Source: an uncultured Mycoplasmatota bacterium | Lineage (GTDB): Bacteria > Bacillota_I > Bacilli_A > RF39 > UBA660 | DNA length: 64,000 nucleotides | Reading direction: 5' to 3' | Assembly: GCA_900557185.1 (NCBI GenBank) | Contig: USRP01000001.1 | Span: 1 to 64,000 of the forward strand | Shown here: one piece after another, positions 63,243 to 64,000 of the stretch | How positions within the stretch are numbered: position 1 is the stretch's first letter | Layout of the letters: each line of letters opens with the position of its first letter | Notes under the pieces: model-generated | What the model saw: only the letters and a program-made list of their open reading frames with translations | Told to the model about the DNA's origin: nothing | Databases searched by the model: none | Made by a program: the position numbers and the translations under genes

Positions 63243-64000
63243 ATGAAAAACTATAATAAAAAAGATTATTATCAAGCTGCATTTCTTTATTGGCAACACC
63301 ATGATGTAGAACCAAGTTTACTATCAGATGATGAAACAGAAATTACGATTTTAGACAGTCGTTTTACAAAAAGAGAAGTTTATTTAATGATGGAAAATTA
63401 TATTTGGCAATATGCAGATAAAAAAGAAGTAAAATTATTTAAGAAAATCTCTAAAATTCACGAATATCCATATTATAAACAAGTCATGAGAACACAAGGA
63501 ATGTCACTAGAAAAAGCAAAAAAATATTTAGATTCTAGAAAAATTAAAAAGGTCAATATAAAAAACTTATTAAAACGTTTAGAAAGTTATCAAGAAATAA
63601 TTCCAGAAGAATATGCTTACATACAAAAAGTGATTGCATATTATGATAGTTTAGAAATGTCACCAGAAGAAATCGAAAAGAAAGCACAAGAAAAAGAAAT
63701 GCAAAGAAGATTAGAAGCACAAGAAGCAGAACAATTTATTGAATACTATTTATCTGATTCAAACCCAATCCCAGTATATTTGCTATATTGTGAATACATG
63801 GGTGTTAGAAGCAAAGATATGGTTCATAAAGTTAAATTACTAGCCCATTATAATCCAGAATTATACCAACGTTTTCAAGAAGCAAATGCTAATGAAAGTA
63901 CTAAAGAAAACGTTCAAAGATTATTAACATTTATAGATCCTATTTTAAATAAAATGGCATTGAGTGTAGCAGATCATCAAAGAGAAGGTTCAAAACCTGA
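63243..64000 (+). CDS. Hypothetical protein, truncated by the window end
   Basis: An open frame of 252 codons from the ATG at 63243 with no stop before the end of the window. AGAGGGGGAATACT precedes the start. The protein is charged and helical (MKNYNKKDYYQAAFLYWQHH, MSPEEIEKKAQEKEMQRR). No family recognised; N-terminal fragment only. Confidence 0.65.
   Translation, partial: MKNYNKKDYYQAAFLYWQHHDVEPSLLSDDETEITILDSRFTKREVYLMMENYIWQYADKKEVKLFKKISKIHEYPYYKQVMRTQGMSLEKAKKYLDSRKIKKVNIKNLLKRLESYQEIIPEEYAYIQKVIAYYDSLEMSPEEIEKKAQEKEMQRRLEAQEAEQFIEYYLSDSNPIPVYLLYCEYMGVRSKDMVHKVKLLAHYNPELYQRFQEANANESTKENVQRLLTFIDPILNKMALSVADHQREGSKP

Noticed and set aside
63243..64000. Pseudogene call for the final open frame
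   Set aside because: It simply runs off the window; no internal stop is present.

Overview
The window comes from an AT-rich, endospore-forming member of the Bacillota, most likely a Bacilli lineage related to the Erysipelotrichia/Mollicutes side of the class. The grounds are: very low GC; standard genetic code (TGA is used as a stop, for example in the ATGA overlaps of gerAA/gerAC and pduL/DUF1450); RpoE (delta subunit); a T-box before asnS; Bacillus-type gene orders (dacB-spmA-spmB-rluB, ywiB-argS-rpoE, dnaD-nth, rnr-smpB, prfA-prmC); several sporulation and germination genes; and a tmRNA whose predicted tag is long and ends in Phe-Ala, as in Mycoplasma. No rRNA operon, CRISPR array or intact insertion sequence was seen.

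Layout. 0-8 kb: a LytTR regulator, tRNA-Arg, a YfhO/GT2 cell-envelope glycosylation pair, a PdaA-like polysaccharide deacetylase with Ig-like domains, a membrane-anchored protein and tRNA-Ala. 8-13 kb: Ogt, an SDR reductase, a candidate structured ncRNA, a three-gene unit of unknown function and T-box-controlled asnS. 13-22 kb: a lipoprotein, dacB-spmA-spmB-rluB, ferredoxin, a tail-anchored acidic protein and a germinant receptor operon in the order A-C-B on the minus strand. 22-29 kb: RNA methyltransferase, a PP-loop ATPase paired with a TudS-like desulfidase, an Spx/ArsC-like protein, an RluA-family synthase and ClpC. 29-46 kb: mostly housekeeping genes (gltX, argS, rpoE, hup, cca, dnaD, nth, pduL, rnr, smpB) with PBP1A, an FkbM methyltransferase, a possible ADP-ribosyltransferase-fold protein, LemA and GerQ.

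46-52 kb is the accessory part. It lies between smpB and the tmRNA gene, which are neighbours in many Firmicutes. It holds small genes, an Xre regulator, an EndA/NucA-like nuclease, a LysM spore-type protein, unannotated mini-ORFs with strong Shine-Dalgarno sequences, a possible Cys-codon leader peptide, and a nucleotidyltransferase gene bracketed by 21-bp direct repeats, one of which covers the 3' end of the tmRNA. 52-64 kb: GH25 lysozyme, a secreted glucosaminidase with five InlB-type repeats, a membrane PASTA-repeat protein without kinase, an unknown protein, prfA-prmC, pyruvate kinase and a truncated unknown gene.

The clearest joint theme is the spore and its wall: muramic-lactam and cortex trimming (PdaA-like, DacB), spore maturation (SpmA/B), germinant sensing (GerA-type receptor), GerQ, LysM protein and several peptidoglycan hydrolases. 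The rest is translation and RNA quality control: aminoacyl-tRNA synthetases, CCA addition, RNase R, SmpB/tmRNA, release factor and its methylase, and pseudouridine synthases. All functional names rest on reading protein motifs by eye; no database search was run.
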